Shown here piece by piece: positions 41,119 through 53,037 of a stretch of 64,000 bases of DNA. The translations under genes and the position numbers were made by a program. Source of the DNA: Volutella citrinella (Eukaryota > Ascomycota > Sordariomycetes > Hypocreales > Nectriaceae); the NCBI GenBank assembly GCA_034401135.1, contig JAWZSP010000001.1, forward strand, positions 4,030,001-4,094,000. Reading direction: 5' to 3'. The notes under the pieces were generated by a model, which was not told the origin of the DNA, ran no database searches, and saw only the letters and a program-made list of their open reading frames with translations. Within the stretch, counting starts at the first letter, position 1; every line of letters starts with the position of its first letter.

Positions 41119-43473
41119 ATGTCCTTCTCCAATCCCCGTCGAAGGACTCCGGTGACTCGCCCGGGCAGCGATTCTGAGAACGCCTTGTCCCTTAAGACCA
41201 ACATGGCCCTCCGCAAGGGTGCGACCTTTCATTCTCCTACTTCTCCTCTCTCTTCTTCATCCGACCTTACCTTCGTCCCTCCTCGCCTGTCTCGATCTCA
41301 GTCACACATGGATGATGTTGTCGATGCCAACCGCCGTCGCATCGCCTTGACCCTCAGCGACATCGACGCGGCCCTATCCAAGACCGAGGATCTTTCTCTC
41401 TCACCCAAGAACAAGTCCGAGTACAAGCCTACGCCACTTCGTGATACCAGCCTGCCCGTTCCCCGCGGCTTCCTTGATCTTCCCGTCGTCGATCCTGCCA
41501 TGGCGAAGGAGGCTGAACGACGTGTGCTTCGCCCTCGCTCTGTCCGCCGATCAAGGCACCACGCTTCGGACAGTGGCCTCGGCACATCGATTGCTTCCAC
41601 TACTGAGAAGCAAGCTGCCGCTACCAACAAGAAGGACACAAAGACACAACCTACGCGGTCGGTCCTCACCAGGTCCGCCGCCGCTTCCACCATGGAGAAG
41701 CTTCCCAGCCTCGGCCCTAGGGCCGTGAACCGCATCCAGGAACACATCCTGCGCCCTCTGAGGGCCAAGCCTACGCTCAAGGATTTTGAGCCCATCGTGC
41801 TCGATGTGCCACGACGCATCCAAGCAAAGGAAATTATCTGCCTGAGGGATCTTGAGAAGACCCTCATCTTCATGGCTCCTGTAAGTCAACTTGAGATTGA
41901 TACTGGCGTTTGGGGAGATACTTATCGGAGATTGTGCTTGAAGGAGAGGACCAAGAAGGCCACCTTGTACCTCGACTTCTGCCTCACCTCGATCCGATGC
42001 ATTCAAGCGACCGTCGAATACCTCAGCGACCACGAACAGATTCGCCCCAGTGACCGACCTTACACTAACGGATACTTCGTCGACCTCAAGGACCAGATTC
42101 TTGAGTACGGCAGACAGCTCGCCGCTGTTAAAGACGGCAACATGGATGACATGGACATCGACGCGTATGTACCAAAATTTGTATCACTGGACCACCCAAC
42201 TGACCATCCCAAAAGTTCGGACGAGATCATGCTCTACGGTGGCATCGCCGAGAATGGCCGCCCCGCCGAGCTCGTCCGTGTTCGCAAGGATGGCACCCAC
42301 ATCTCCATGGCCACCGGTAAGCCCATTGACGTGAGTGAGGGCCCTGCCGCCATGAAGCGCTCCCTGAGCCAGCAGCGCGAGGATGAGGAGGAGATCATGC
42401 GCTCTATGGCTCGCCGCAAGAAGAACGCCACCCCTGAGGAGCTCGCCCCCAAGAAGTGCCGCGAGCCGGGCTGCAACAAGGAGTTCAAGCGTCCCTGCGA
42501 TCTCACAAAGCACGAGAAGACTCACTCGCGTCCCTGGAAGTGCCCCATCCCCACTTGCAAGTACCACAACTATGGTTGGCCCACGGAAAAGGAGATGGAC
42601 CGCCACATCAACGACAAGCATTCCGATGCGCCGGCCATGTACGAGTGCCTTTTCAAGCCTTGCCCGTACAAGTCCAAGCGCGAGTCAAACTGCAAGCAGC
42701 ACATGGAGAAGGCCCACGGCTGGACTTATGTGCGAACCAAGACGAATGGCAAGAAGTTGCCTACCCAGTCCTCCAGCACTGTCCAGCAGACTCCCCCGCT
42801 GGGCAATGTTTCCACGCCCTCCACCACCCCTGCCTACAGCGTTCCCACACCTCCTCAGGAGAACGTGCCTCAGCTGGTGGCTCACGACTTCCCTCTCTAC
42901 CCCACTGCCTCCGACTGGACCTCGACGTACGGCATCCAGCCGGACACACTAGAAGGCCTGGACCTGGGACTAGACGGCCAGTCCCCAGTTTCCGCCAGTT
43001 CGATCGAGCAGTATGCGCCCTACCAGAATGGTTCGGCCTTCATCCTCAACGACGAGGATTTGTATGCCGCTCACATGCAGCTCCCTACTCAGCTCCCTAC
43101 GCCTGAGCAAGCAGCCATCTTCGACACAAACCCCAAGATGATGGCGCAGCAGATGCAAATGTATCAGCCGCAGCAGCCCGCTCCCGCACCGGCGCCTGTT
43201 CACACTGCTGCTCCACATTTCTCTCCCGTCGGACAGGAGAACGCTATGCTGTTCACGCCCAACTCGCTGCGAGACGTCGATGAGGGATTTGATGACTCGT
43301 TCAGCGGCGATGGTCTCGACTTTGAGCTATTCCCCGCCAATATGCCCAAGGGCAATGACGTGCAGCCCCTGTTTGGCGAGATCCCCAGCGCCAACCTGGG
43401 ATTCTCCCAAGTATCCCAGGACCTCTTCCAGATGGACTGGCAGAACATGGATTTCACCAACTTCCCGGAATAA
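41119..43473 (+). CDS. C2H2 zinc-finger protein, probable transcription factor
   Basis: The frame is open for 784 codons, but two in-frame segments look like introns. 41881-41943 (63 nt) has donor GTAAGT and acceptor TGAAG. 42165-42215 (51 nt) has donor GTATGT, CAACTGAC as a branch site and acceptor AAAAG. Removing both gives 746 aa and restores MDIDASDEIM. Two clear C2H2 units lie at about 408-500 of the spliced form (CREPGCNKEFKRPCDLTKHEKTH; CLFKPCPYKSKRESNCKQHMEKAH), with a split CPIPTCKYHNYGW...HINDKH unit between them. The N-terminus is Ser/Thr/Arg-rich; the C-terminus is Gln/Pro-rich and acidic, as in activation domains. The target genes are unknown. Confidence 0.85.
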   Translation: MSFSNPRRRTPVTRPGSDSENALSLKTNMALRKGATFHSPTSPLSSSSDLTFVPPRLSRSQSHMDDVVDANRRRIALTLSDIDAALSKTEDLSLSPKNKSEYKPTPLRDTSLPVPRGFLDLPVVDPAMAKEAERRVLRPRSVRRSRHHASDSGLGTSIASTTEKQAAATNKKDTKTQPTRSVLTRSAAASTMEKLPSLGPRAVNRIQEHILRPLRAKPTLKDFEPIVLDVPRRIQAKEIICLRDLEKTLIFMAPVSQLEIDTGVWGDTYRRLCLKERTKKATLYLDFCLTSIRCIQATVEYLSDHEQIRPSDRPYTNGYFVDLKDQILEYGRQLAAVKDGNMDDMDIDAYVPKFVSLDHPTDHPKSSDEIMLYGGIAENGRPAELVRVRKDGTHISMATGKPIDVSEGPAAMKRSLSQQREDEEEIMRSMARRKKNATPEELAPKKCREPGCNKEFKRPCDLTKHEKTHSRPWKCPIPTCKYHNYGWPTEKEMDRHINDKHSDAPAMYECLFKPCPYKSKRESNCKQHMEKAHGWTYVRTKTNGKKLPTQSSSTVQQTPPLGNVSTPSTTPAYSVPTPPQENVPQLVAHDFPLYPTASDWTSTYGIQPDTLEGLDLGLDGQSPVSASSIEQYAPYQNGSAFILNDEDLYAAHMQLPTQLPTPEQAAIFDTNPKMMAQQMQMYQPQQPAPAPAPVHTAAPHFSPVGQENAMLFTPNSLRDVDEGFDDSFSGDGLDFELFPANMPKGNDVQPLFGEIPSANLGFSQVSQDLFQMDWQNMDFTNFPE

Positions 43474-44436
43474 AGCTCCCAGGAGGAGCTGCATTATACA
43501 CCCAGAAAACAAATTGGCCAGATTCAGAGGACTGTCGACTTGCCCCAACCGCGAGCCAAAGTAACAGAGCACTCCAGTGATCGTTTGGTTTCTTTTTATG
43601 ATTTGATGATGGAACTACACTGGCTATTCGGTATGAAACCGTAGCCTTTCATGTAATATGAGCGGGAATCTTGTATTTTTTTTCTTTCACGTTTGCCGAG
43701 GTTGCTTCTTGTCGCTCTGCTTTGGCGAATGACACGTTGGGGCAGATGAGAGAAGGAGAGGGTAAAATGAACCAACAAATTGGGTATCAGACAGCACAGG
43801 CATTGCAGACTGATGGAGACGTGGCTTTAGTAGTATAGAGTTCGCCCCTCGATCCAGAGACATGGAATAGAATCACATCCCTGTCACACAATTCGCTTGT
43901 CATGAGATTTATTTGTGAAGTCTATCAAGAGGCAAAAGGCCATGTACATTGGGTTGCGTGTAGGCACTTGACGTCCCCTTAAGAGTCGGCCAGTGGGGAA
44001 GGAGACTGGAGGTATCGTGGAAGCCATATTTACACCGTGGTCAACCTCTTTCTGGCTGTCCTTGATCGCGGGTGTGGCGGTCAATGGCGGAAACGTTCCC
44101 CGATGACTCACACGCCACAAGCTCTCTTCTCCCTGACAGCCACTAGATCCTGCGCTCATGACGAGGCGACAGAAATTCAAACAAAGCAAGCCTATATATG
44201 CCGAATCCAATGACGCTAGGAATGGCTCTTTGAGAAGGAATACGATCGGGAAGTATCTTGAAAAGGCCCTAGGGTAGGTAACGTAGGCATGTCCGTGGAG
44301 TTGAGCCAGTGGGGTGGCAATCCCAACTTCAAGGCCCCACCAAAGAAATGGCTTAGGTACTAACTTGCTTGTACCTGGGTGGCTGCGACTTCTCTCATCA
44401 AACGCGCCTCTCACTCGCAGCCTCGACACGCGAAAA
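43474..44436. other. intergenic region
   Basis: This is the 3' region of the zinc-finger gene and the upstream region of the ASNSD1-like gene. No gene is recognised. Confidence 0.5.
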
Positions 44437-46253
44437 ATGTGTGGCATCCATGCTGCCATTTCATCGTCGCCGGGCTACCAAATCTCGCCTGAGCTGGAGG
44501 CATCTCTCTGCAACAGAGGCCCCGACCATGTGGCTACGGTGCAGCGGCATGTTCAAAAGGGGGGGAAGACTTCGCTGTTTCTGACCTGCACATCGACCGT
44601 GTTGGCGTTGCGAGGAGATCATGTGGCCGACCAGCCGCTCATCGACGAGGCTTCCGGATCCGTGCTGTGCTGGAATGGCGAGGCCTGGGCAATCCGGGGG
44701 AAGCCTGTGCAGGGAAACGACGGCGAAGCTGTGCTGGACCTCTTGACACAGGCCGCCAGCAGCGCCCCCAACGACGTCGAAGGCGTGCTGGAAGCTTTGC
44801 GAACCATTGAAGGGCCATTTTCTTTCGTCTACTTTGACGGGGCCTCGAATAGAATCTACTATGGTCGGGACCGGCTCGGCCGTCGGTCCCTGCTTATCAG
44901 ACCCGGGCTGCCGTTTTGCCTCTCCAGCGTGGCCGACTCAACATCATCAGGCTGGGCCGAGGTGGAGGCAGATGGGTGTTATTCCATTCGGCTTGACGAA
45001 GACGAGTCCACTAGTGAATTGCTCCCAACCCGACACAGCTGGGTTGACGATGCAGATTTGGTGGGTGACGGCTCGTCCATTGGAACCTCGCTACTGACTG
45101 CTACAGGTGTCGGGTATTGGCGTCTTCAACATGGAGACTCATGGTGGGCCCCAGAGGCTGGTGTCGGACTCAAAGACAGTCCTGGACTTGCGTCAAAGCA
45201 TGGTGGATTCGCTCACACCTCGCCTTCTGACCATCCCTCTCCCTCCCCAGGCTTCGCACTCAGATGCGCGATGCGCTGTGCTGTTCTCTGGTGGCCTCGA
45301 CTGCACTGTCCTAGCACGCCTCGCTAGTGATCTCATCCCCGCTGACCAGTCCATTGATCTCCTGAACGTGGCGTTTGAGAACCCGAGAATCTCGGCTCAG
45401 CACAAGGACTGGTCCCCCGACGAGCTCTATGAGAAGTGCCCGGATCGCATCACGGGTAGAAAATCGTTTGCGGAGCTCTGCAGAGTCTGCCCGAACCGCA
45501 GCTGGAGACTTGTCATGGTGAGCAGCAGCCGTGGAATCGGGTGTCTGATGGAGAAGGGTGGGCTGACGGCTGACTTCCTTAGATCAATGTGGCCTACGCA
45601 GAAATGCTTGCTCACAAAGCGACAGTCGTAAGCTTGATGTACCCGCACAACACAGAAATGGACCTATCTATTGCATGCGCGCTCTATTTCGCTGCAAGGG
45701 GTCGAGGCACAAGTGTAACTTCATCGAACCCCGAACCTCAGCCATATGCCACGACCGCACGCGTGCTCCTGTCTGGTCTGGGGGCAGACGAGCTCTTTGG
45801 TGGCTACTCCAGACACTCATCGGCGTATGAGCGGAATGGCTATGCGGGCCTTGCAGAAGAGATGAGGCTCGACGTCACCCGGCTGGGCAAAAGGAACCTC
45901 GGCCGCGACGATCGAGTGATGTCGCATTGGGGCCGGGAGGTGAGGTTTCCATACCTAGACGAGCGGCTTGTCCAGTGGGCGATTGAACTGCCGGCGTGGG
46001 AGAAGTGTGACTTTGAGAACCCGAGTGACGAACTTGTGCCCGACCCCGAGAAGAGGGTGCTTCGACTCCTCGCGGGGTCTTTGGGTATGGAGCAGGTTGC
46101 GCGAGAGAAGAAGCGAGCCGTAAGTCGATGAATGGGTATTTGTACTGATGATGCATTTGAGCTAACTATTGACTGGCCCAGATCCAATTCGGGGCGCGAA
46201 CTGCGAAGATGGAAAGCGGAAAGACGAAAGGCACGACGTTGATATCTTGCTGA
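44437..46253 (+). CDS. asparagine synthetase domain-containing protein (ASNSD1-like)
   Basis: Exons are 44437-45060, 45107-45517, 45583-46119 and 46182-46253, giving 547 aa. Introns are 46, 65 and 62 nt (GTGGGT, GTGAGC and GTAAGT donors). The chosen ATG gives MCGIHAAIS, so Cys2 is the amidotransferase nucleophile after Met removal. The N-terminal half is a class II glutamine amidotransferase domain (NRGPDH, CWNGEAW, EGPFSFVYFD, GRDRLGRRSLL). The C-terminal half is an ATP-pyrophosphatase/asparagine synthase-like domain with SGGLD at about 269, then LLSGLGADELFGGYSRH and REVRFPYLDE. The divergent linker and the length match ASNSD1 and its yeast homologue YML096W rather than true Asn synthetase; the reaction of that family is not established. 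Confidence 0.9.
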
Positions 46254-47958
46254 TGATCGGTGGATGGTGCGACCAAGCGGTCTGAACTTGATTGCTGGCA
46301 GTGATGATTCTCAGATACTTCCGAGCCGTTGCATACAGACCAGGACCAGCCAAGAGATTGTGCGTTGGTTACTGCGAGCAGTTGCTAACCCTTCGCTTGA
46401 CTGCCTGATACTCAAGCAACGCTAATGAGGTTCCAAAGGCAAGTCTGAGCCAGGCTATCAGGGGCGGAACAGTGGATTTGTGGGATGCCCAACTTGGATC
46501 ATTTGTATATCGATGGATCTGTAGCCCAGTGTAGCCTTCATGAAGACGAATACCAATGTTCCAGCATCGTACCTGCGCTGAACTAATGCAAGGCACCCTG
46601 CAGGTTGGCGATCATTCGATTTCGGCTCTGGCGGCAATGGAGTTCCAACAACGAGCAGCCTGTTGAGGAAGATGGGGAAAATGGCAACAATAACAACAAC
46701 ACAACAATAATAGCAACACCTCTGACGCGACCTGCATAGGGATCGCTCTGGAGGCTGCGGCAGATAAGCGAGAGCAAAGCTCAACGAATCATGCCTCGCC
46801 TACCGCAGGCATTTGGGGGAAGCCACGATCCACAGTTACCAGGTAGGCACCAAGCTGAGGCAGGTGCAGCAGGCGCGCGCTTCGAGGCTCCAGGTGCGAC
46901 ACCATGGCTGATAGAGCAGTGGTCCTCGGTCCTAGAGTAAGGTACGGAGTAGCAGCCCTACCTGATCTCGGCGGCCATCCGAGGGATCCATCCATGAATG
47001 ATGTCAATCGCAGAATGGCCCGGCCGGCGGCACCTGAAGCATCGAATGAGGGGGGAGAGCGGTGAACGCCGGCCCACCAGGCTCGCGATTTTGATGCATA
47101 CACCGACACAATGCCTTGTTGGACGTCGGACGTTGGGCTCCAAGTTTAGAAATGGGCGACGGTGGCTGGCGGTGGTGACTTGGTGGTGCGACACACCCCG
47201 GGCCACCCCCGACTGAATCGCTCAAGGGGCTCTCACTCCAGTGGCTCGTGGCGGGCTGGCAGCGCCCTAGTGGGCCGCAGCCCCATGGCCAGCGGGGTCA
47301 GTCTAGGTGTCTCAGGCCGGCAAACACGGCGGTTGCGCGCGCAGTGGCCGCTGCTGAGGTGCTGCCAGGCCCTGCTGCTGGGTGCTCCAGGGGTAGAGGC
47401 CTCTCGACAGGGTTGCCTGCCCGACATGCTTTAAAGTCAAGTCAATCGCCAGGCGCCTACATGATCGCGGTTGCGAACCCCCTCCATTGGTCGGCGCATC
47501 TTGCCAGCCATTCACCTCGAACCAGTCAATTTCCTTTGCCGCTCTTTTTCAATGCAACACCTCGATCGACACCTCGACGGATTTACTTTTTAAAGCACAA
47601 ATTCATTCCCGCTCTTTTCCCTTGTCTTCTCCAGCCTCTCAGTTAATCTTTTTTCCCTTATAATAATCGCATACAACAGCGAGGACAGCAGACTGACTGC
47701 ACCTCTGTTCACTTACTACTTGCTTGCTCCCTTCTTACACCACCATTGGCCCATCCCCGTTGACCGGAGCATAATATCATTCGCCAAAATTGCCCCCCGG
47801 CTCAGTCCGTCCTTGCGTGCATATACGAGTCTGGCTGTTTGCCCCTAGTGTTTCGAAACAGCACACACTGCCAGCTCCAACACTCACTCTCTCAAAAAAC
47901 CTGCCACCATACCTTCTCTCCGCATCTCCATCTCTCCTCAATACTGCAAACGACAGCC
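46254..47958. other. intergenic region
   Basis: No gene is recognised. 47500-47950 is C/T-rich and probably the promoter and leader of the downstream membrane protein gene. Confidence 0.5.
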
Positions 47959-48827
47959 ATGGCGAAAGGCCCTCGACCCGCTCCGCTGAACCTCAGCCTG
48001 GTTTCCCGACCAAGGTCCCTCCCTACGATAGAACGCCCGCAGTACCAGAGCCCCCAGGCCAAGGAGGAACTCATTCGCCTCCTGTCCCCTCTCCCAGAAG
48101 ACGAGTATGAGGACCCGCCTGACCCGCTGCTGCGAGCCGTGCGAGTTGCGGTAGATTTCATGCACCTCACGGCCTGCTTATTATTACTGTCTATCCTGAC
48201 AGCCTTCCTGTTCTCTTACAAGGGGGCACTCTCACAACCCTATGGGTAAGCTATACCTCAACTCGCGAGTATCCCCATGGGGTATCAGGCACTAACAGAA
48301 TTATAGACCCCAAACAGTGCTCTTGATGGTTGCCTCGATTGGCGATGTGATTCTTGATACTGTATCCCTCTGGCGGTGCAGCCGGACCTGGGATCGATGG
48401 GCTTTGATGATCAGGACCCTGACCACTGCTCTTCACCTTGGCGTGATGACTGCATTTGGGGTAACAGGGAAGATCCTCCCAGAGGATTACAGCCTCGGGA
48501 ACCTCTCTGGTGCTCAAGCTGCGGCCCCAGTGTTATCCATATTGTGCATTGTTCTGTAAGTTTGTCCTGATACATCCCTGGGCGTGAAACCTTGCCGCCA
48601 CTGCTCATTCTCGTCCCATGCACGTCTGTGGAAGAGGCTCCGACTAACAGAATCCCCCCCTTCATAGGACCTCGAACATTGTGCACCTGATTCTCTCTCA
48701 GTGGCGGGTCGGGGCGTGGTCATGGGCCTGTACCGGCCTGACAGGACAGGGCAGGATAACTCTAGCCCATACACAGGAGCGCACCTGGAAGGTGCAGTCT
48801 CTTCGGCGCCCAATGCGGTCGGTGTGA
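47959..48827 (+). CDS. predicted four-helix membrane protein, function unknown
   Basis: Exons are 47959-48245, 48307-48555 and 48668-48827, giving 231 aa. Introns are 61 nt (GTAAGC, ACTAACAG, ATTATAG) and 112 nt (GTAAGT, ACTAACAG, TTCATAG). All junctions keep the frame. The N-terminal 65 residues are soluble and proline-rich. Four hydrophobic segments follow: FMHLTACLLLLSILTAFLF, VLLMVASIGDVILDTV, MIRTLTTALHLGVMTAFGV and VLSILCIVLTSNIVHLIL, then a basic tail. I do not recognise the family. Confidence 0.7.
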
Positions 48828-51800
48828 TTGGAGACACCTACCGTGGACTACTGAGACTTGTCGACAAGAGCACGATGTGGTTGCGGAACTAGCTCCTTCG
48901 GGACATCGGGGTTAGGCCGACCTGTGGTATATCGAGAGCAACCTCGATGGTTCAGCTCTGCCCAGGTCGGTTCCGATCAGATATTCGAGTTTACATATGA
49001 ACGACTGCCGCTGAGCGAGCAGCAGCATAATGTTGAATACCTACTCATATCAGCTCCACTCAGGAAGCCTTCACTGCCTCTTCGCTGTGTTTCTGTCATA
49101 TCGGGGAGGTTGGCAAATCAAACACGGGAACATTTTGGTAGAGGGTGATTCTGGGTTTCCAGGAGAGCAATGACCATCGGGCTCCATGGTTGCTTTGCTG
49201 GATGTCGTGTAACTTGCGGTCGAGCATCCGTCCTTGACGTGTCATTGCTATTCGGCCCATTACTCCAGAGTAGGATGGGAAAATGCATGTCCTCCTACAC
49301 GAAGCCTTGTCAACCAGTGAGGTCCTCAGAGCTGACCTCCCTCGGTTCATACGAAAGATGTATTGCATCATCGCTTAGGCGAGGCTGGAGATCATTGCAT
49401 GACGCCTCGTCTCCTTGGCGGGACTGCTATTACACGTATGTGCATGATGAAGACAATGGAGCTCTCAACATGGCATTTCGATGCCAGAAAAAGAAATCGG
49501 CGATCGGCGCTTGGCAATTCAGCAACAGCGTGGCATTATTGTCAATATTCGTAGCCGAGTGTGTTAGCTCCGTACTGAATAATCGAGCTGCATACGCCTT
49601 GCAGGCGAGCTCAGAAATCTTCCGAGGGACCCCATCGTATCTCCACAATTGGCAGCGCGCAGTAGTTGGTGAATCGAAACAAACTGGGGTATGCCTAAAT
49701 TGGCAGAAGCATGGCCCTTGATCCTGGACACTGTTGGTCATCGCAACCCATGCTCATTGCCCGAGGGTCCGACCGAGGAGCAGCACAAGACCATGTGGCT
49801 CGTATGCAGCCCGAAAAGAGATAACAGTGCTTTTGCCAACACTTTCGAGCCCGAAATTAGGGTGGCAAGACGGCCAAGGCTGGCGTCATAGCCCATCGCA
49901 GGAGTTGGCTGGTGACTATCGCCAGAACTCATGCCATAGTAATCAGGCTTGCCACCTTAGCTCAGGTAGAAGGGGCGAGGACCGGAAACGGTCTGACATA
50001 TGAGGTCTAGAGCAGCGATTTCGGTGGTATCTGCTGAGACTAGTATTAAGCTCAAGCCGGCAGGGGAGTCATGAAGGTTGGGGTGGTGTGCCAGCACCGT
50101 GGGTATGTGCGGAGGGGACGTCATTGTCATTCCCATGGTTTGCTTAAAGATGGCTGATGACATGCCATCTACCGGCAGTGCAAGGAGGCATGGCCAGGGA
50201 TGCCAGGCTCTCAAGTCTGCGCATGATCATGTAAGTGTGGGTGTGGTGGTTGCGGTCAACACCCCTTATTGGCGAACTGGCAACCCAGATCGGCCTGGCT
50301 TTGGCATCCTGAAACCTTGGAGCCAGAGCCACCGTTTGTCCCTTAAAAAAAAAAACAAAGCGCGGTGCAGGTTGGCTCCACCCACCGGCGAGGTCTGAGG
50401 GTATGCAAAGTGGCTTACGGCTCCGCTGGACCTGAGGCCACCATCCACTTACACCATCAACGTCCTGGCCGGACCTAGGCGCGGCTGAAGTCCAGCACCC
50501 CTCTACGCCAGTTGTTAGCTCCCGATCCCTGCTCGGCTGACCCCAGTGACAAAAGCGGATGTTGATGGGAGACACCCCAGATCGACGGTGTAGTTGAGTG
50601 CAGTTGCATGAAGGTGAGATAGAGAGCGCTGGTTATGGATAGGGGCATCTGAAGAAGCGGGTGGGATCGCGCTAACTTCTCCGCCACCCGTCCCATTACA
50701 AGAAGCAAACAGCGAATCTCCGAAGCAATAGTTCGGACGCAGCGGACGAGGAGCTCAGGGCGTGAAAAGGAAAACAGGCGTGCGTGAAAGAAGCAACGGT
50801 GAATCTTCAGCGGCGCATGTGTGCCTCGGCCACCAGTCAGCCCCTGGTCAACTGACAAACAGAAACATCGGAGAGCCAAAACATTCTCGACCATGCCCGG
50901 ATCGCCAGCTAGCCTCATAAGACCCAGCAGGGTTGCACGCTGAAGCTTATTAGCTGTCCTAGGAGGGTCCGAGGGTAGCTTAGTGGCAATCCCGCCTCCA
51001 CAGGCGTGGCAATCTCTCCGAAGAGCCTCTTAGTATCGGCAGCCCGCTACCGGAACTCGGAACTTGACCTAGCAGCCAACGACTTCTGAAACGAGGCCTG
51101 AACTGTGGCCCGGTCGCCGCTGAGATTATTCCGGGACCTCAACCAGCAACGATTCTTGCGGCATTGTCAAGCATCCTCCCCTTGTTCAACGCCTAAATAT
51201 AGCTTGCTTCAATCTCCTTGATTCTCTAGTCAGCGTGTATGGTAGCGTGTACGGTACTGGCTGGGTTGTTGACGACGACTCAAGTTTCCGGCCTCAACAC
51301 CTCAAGTCGCTGGGTACTGGGAAAGTCGCGAGTCGGGCTATCCGGCCCTCATCTGCAAGGCGTCTGCACCGGCAAGCTCATGGGAGAGCGGCAAGCATAG
51401 GGAGGGTGGCTCTCCGATACGAGCCCTCGAGGCTTAGACAAGGCTCGACGAAACTGGGGATATGCGAGAGCTACTCCGCTCTGCTTGGATAGGAAGAAGG
51501 AGCCGCTTCCCGGCATAATTCCCGTTGCTGATACGTCAAGCCATAGACCCCAAGAATGCAGAGCGGAGGCCGGGAACAGCACGACGCCCTGAGCAGGGAT
51601 GGACGCAGCTGGAGCAGCCATGATCGACCCTCCAACAAAGCTCGTGTTTATCCAGAGCTGCATTGGCAGAAACAAATCTGGGCGACCCTGGACCTGGACC
51701 AGCCGGCCTGATGGGCACGGACCGCAGAGGTGCCTGCCTTTGTCGAAATGATGCCCTTGATGGGGCCTTCCAAGCGTCTTGGTGGTGGTGGAGGGCAGGA

Positions 51801-52146
51801 GCGAGTTGCAACGGCCCACCGGCCTGGGTGTGGAGATGCCGTCGAAGGGGCACCCCTATTGGCTTGGGCATGAGATTCGGCTTTGGACATATCGTGCGCA
51901 AAGAGGTGATGAGAGGCAGTAATCTTGGGAGGCTTCTGAGCTGTAGTATGAGTTGGCTCCAGGACCGGCCATGCCACCGTCTATATAAGGCCTCCATGTC
52001 TCCCGACATTGCTCCCGCTTCTCATCATCACCATCGCTTCTTCCTTCGCTTCACTCTCTCACCTTTGCTTCCATCGCCTTGACAGCCTCTATCATTCTCT
52101 CATCCTACTCTCGCTACTCCAAGCCCTCCTCCCCCAACCGAGAATC
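48828..52146. other. 3.3 kb without recognisable genes
   Basis: Only chance-like frames are seen. A TATA box at 51982 belongs to the downstream gene. An A-run occurs at 50345-50356. I see no transposon signature, but decayed repeats cannot be excluded by eye. Confidence 0.45.
51982..51989 (+). promoter_or_regulatory. TATA box of the secreted protein gene
   Basis: TATATAAG lies 165 bp before the ATG. It is followed by a C/T-rich leader (CTCATCATCACCATCGC), typical of strongly expressed fungal genes. Confidence 0.65.
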
Positions 52147-53037
52147 ATGTACTTCTCCAAGTTTGCTTTTGGTCTCGCCTCGCTGGCTTCGCTGGCTGCG
52201 GCCACTCCGTCCGCCTCGGTTATCGAGATCACCAGCCTCGAGGAGCGAACCTTTTGGGGCGGCTCCAAGACCTCTGGCGGCAAGGAATTCTCCTGCCCCA
52301 GCGCTATGGCCTATTGCCCCTGGACCAAGTCCTGCTCTTGCCAGCCCGGCCAGAGCTACAACGACAAGAGCAAGTCCTGCGGCGGTAACAAGATTATCGG
52401 CGCCTGGCCCATCCCCGACGCCAATGTCTACGGAAACGTTGGCGTCAACCTCGGAGCCTACTGTGCCTGCGCTCCTAACAAGATCGTCAAGTACGACTCC
52501 AAGCACGAGTACTGCCAGGCTTCTCTCAACAACGTTGTCTTCCTTGCCGACATCTCCCTTGAGGCCGAGATTAGTGTCTACGCTGGTGCTGAAATCAATG
52601 TCGGCGCTGGCATTTCCGCCGGCCTGAAGGCTGTCCTTGGTGGTCTCCACGGCCTCTACGTCGGTGCCGCCGTGGATGCCGATTTGCTTTTCAACACCAA
52701 CAAGTTTGGTCTCTCTGTTGAGGTCAATGGTATCATTGGCGGCGTTGTCGGCGGTCTCATCAGCACCCTGCGCGGTGTGACCTGCCTCCTTGGCCTTGGC
52801 TGCCCCAAGACCTACGACTGTGTCTCGTACTGCGCCAAGGGCTGCCAGAACTACATTGACGTCAAGGGCCAGGTTGGCGGCTACCTCCAGGGCCTCGTCG
52901 GCTTCTGCATCCTACCCGACGCTGTCCTGACCATCAATGCTGCCGGCAAGATTGTTCACACTGCCGTTGAGAAGCTTCTTTGCCTTGTCGGCAACATTGT
53001 CAAGAGCCTTCTCTCCACCTTCGACTGCGGCTGCTAA
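52147..53037 (+). CDS. secreted cysteine-rich protein, 296 aa
   Basis: This is a single exon. The frame is open 46 codons upstream, but ATG 52147 is chosen because it begins a good signal peptide (MYFSKFAFGLASLASLAAATPS, cleavage near residue 20). The mature protein has about 17 cysteines in two groups: an N-terminal CPSAMAYCPWTKSCSC block with a YCACAPNK segment, and a C-terminal group CLLGLGC...CVSYCAKGC...DCGC. Between them is a Gly/Ala/Val-rich stretch (VYAGAEINVGAGISAGLKAVLGG). Codons are strongly biased to C in third position (GCC, AAC, CTC, GTC), suggesting high expression. No known family; a secreted structural or host-interaction protein is possible but unproven. Confidence 0.8.
   Translation: MYFSKFAFGLASLASLAAATPSASVIEITSLEERTFWGGSKTSGGKEFSCPSAMAYCPWTKSCSCQPGQSYNDKSKSCGGNKIIGAWPIPDANVYGNVGVNLGAYCACAPNKIVKYDSKHEYCQASLNNVVFLADISLEAEISVYAGAEINVGAGISAGLKAVLGGLHGLYVGAAVDADLLFNTNKFGLSVEVNGIIGGVVGGLISTLRGVTCLLGLGCPKTYDCVSYCAKGCQNYIDVKGQVGGYLQGLVGFCILPDAVLTINAAGKIVHTAVEKLLCLVGNIVKSLLSTFDCGC

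Noticed and set aside
49170..49721. 183-codon frame between the membrane and secreted protein genes
   Set aside because: Composition and codon use look random; no conserved motif and no hydrophobic pattern.
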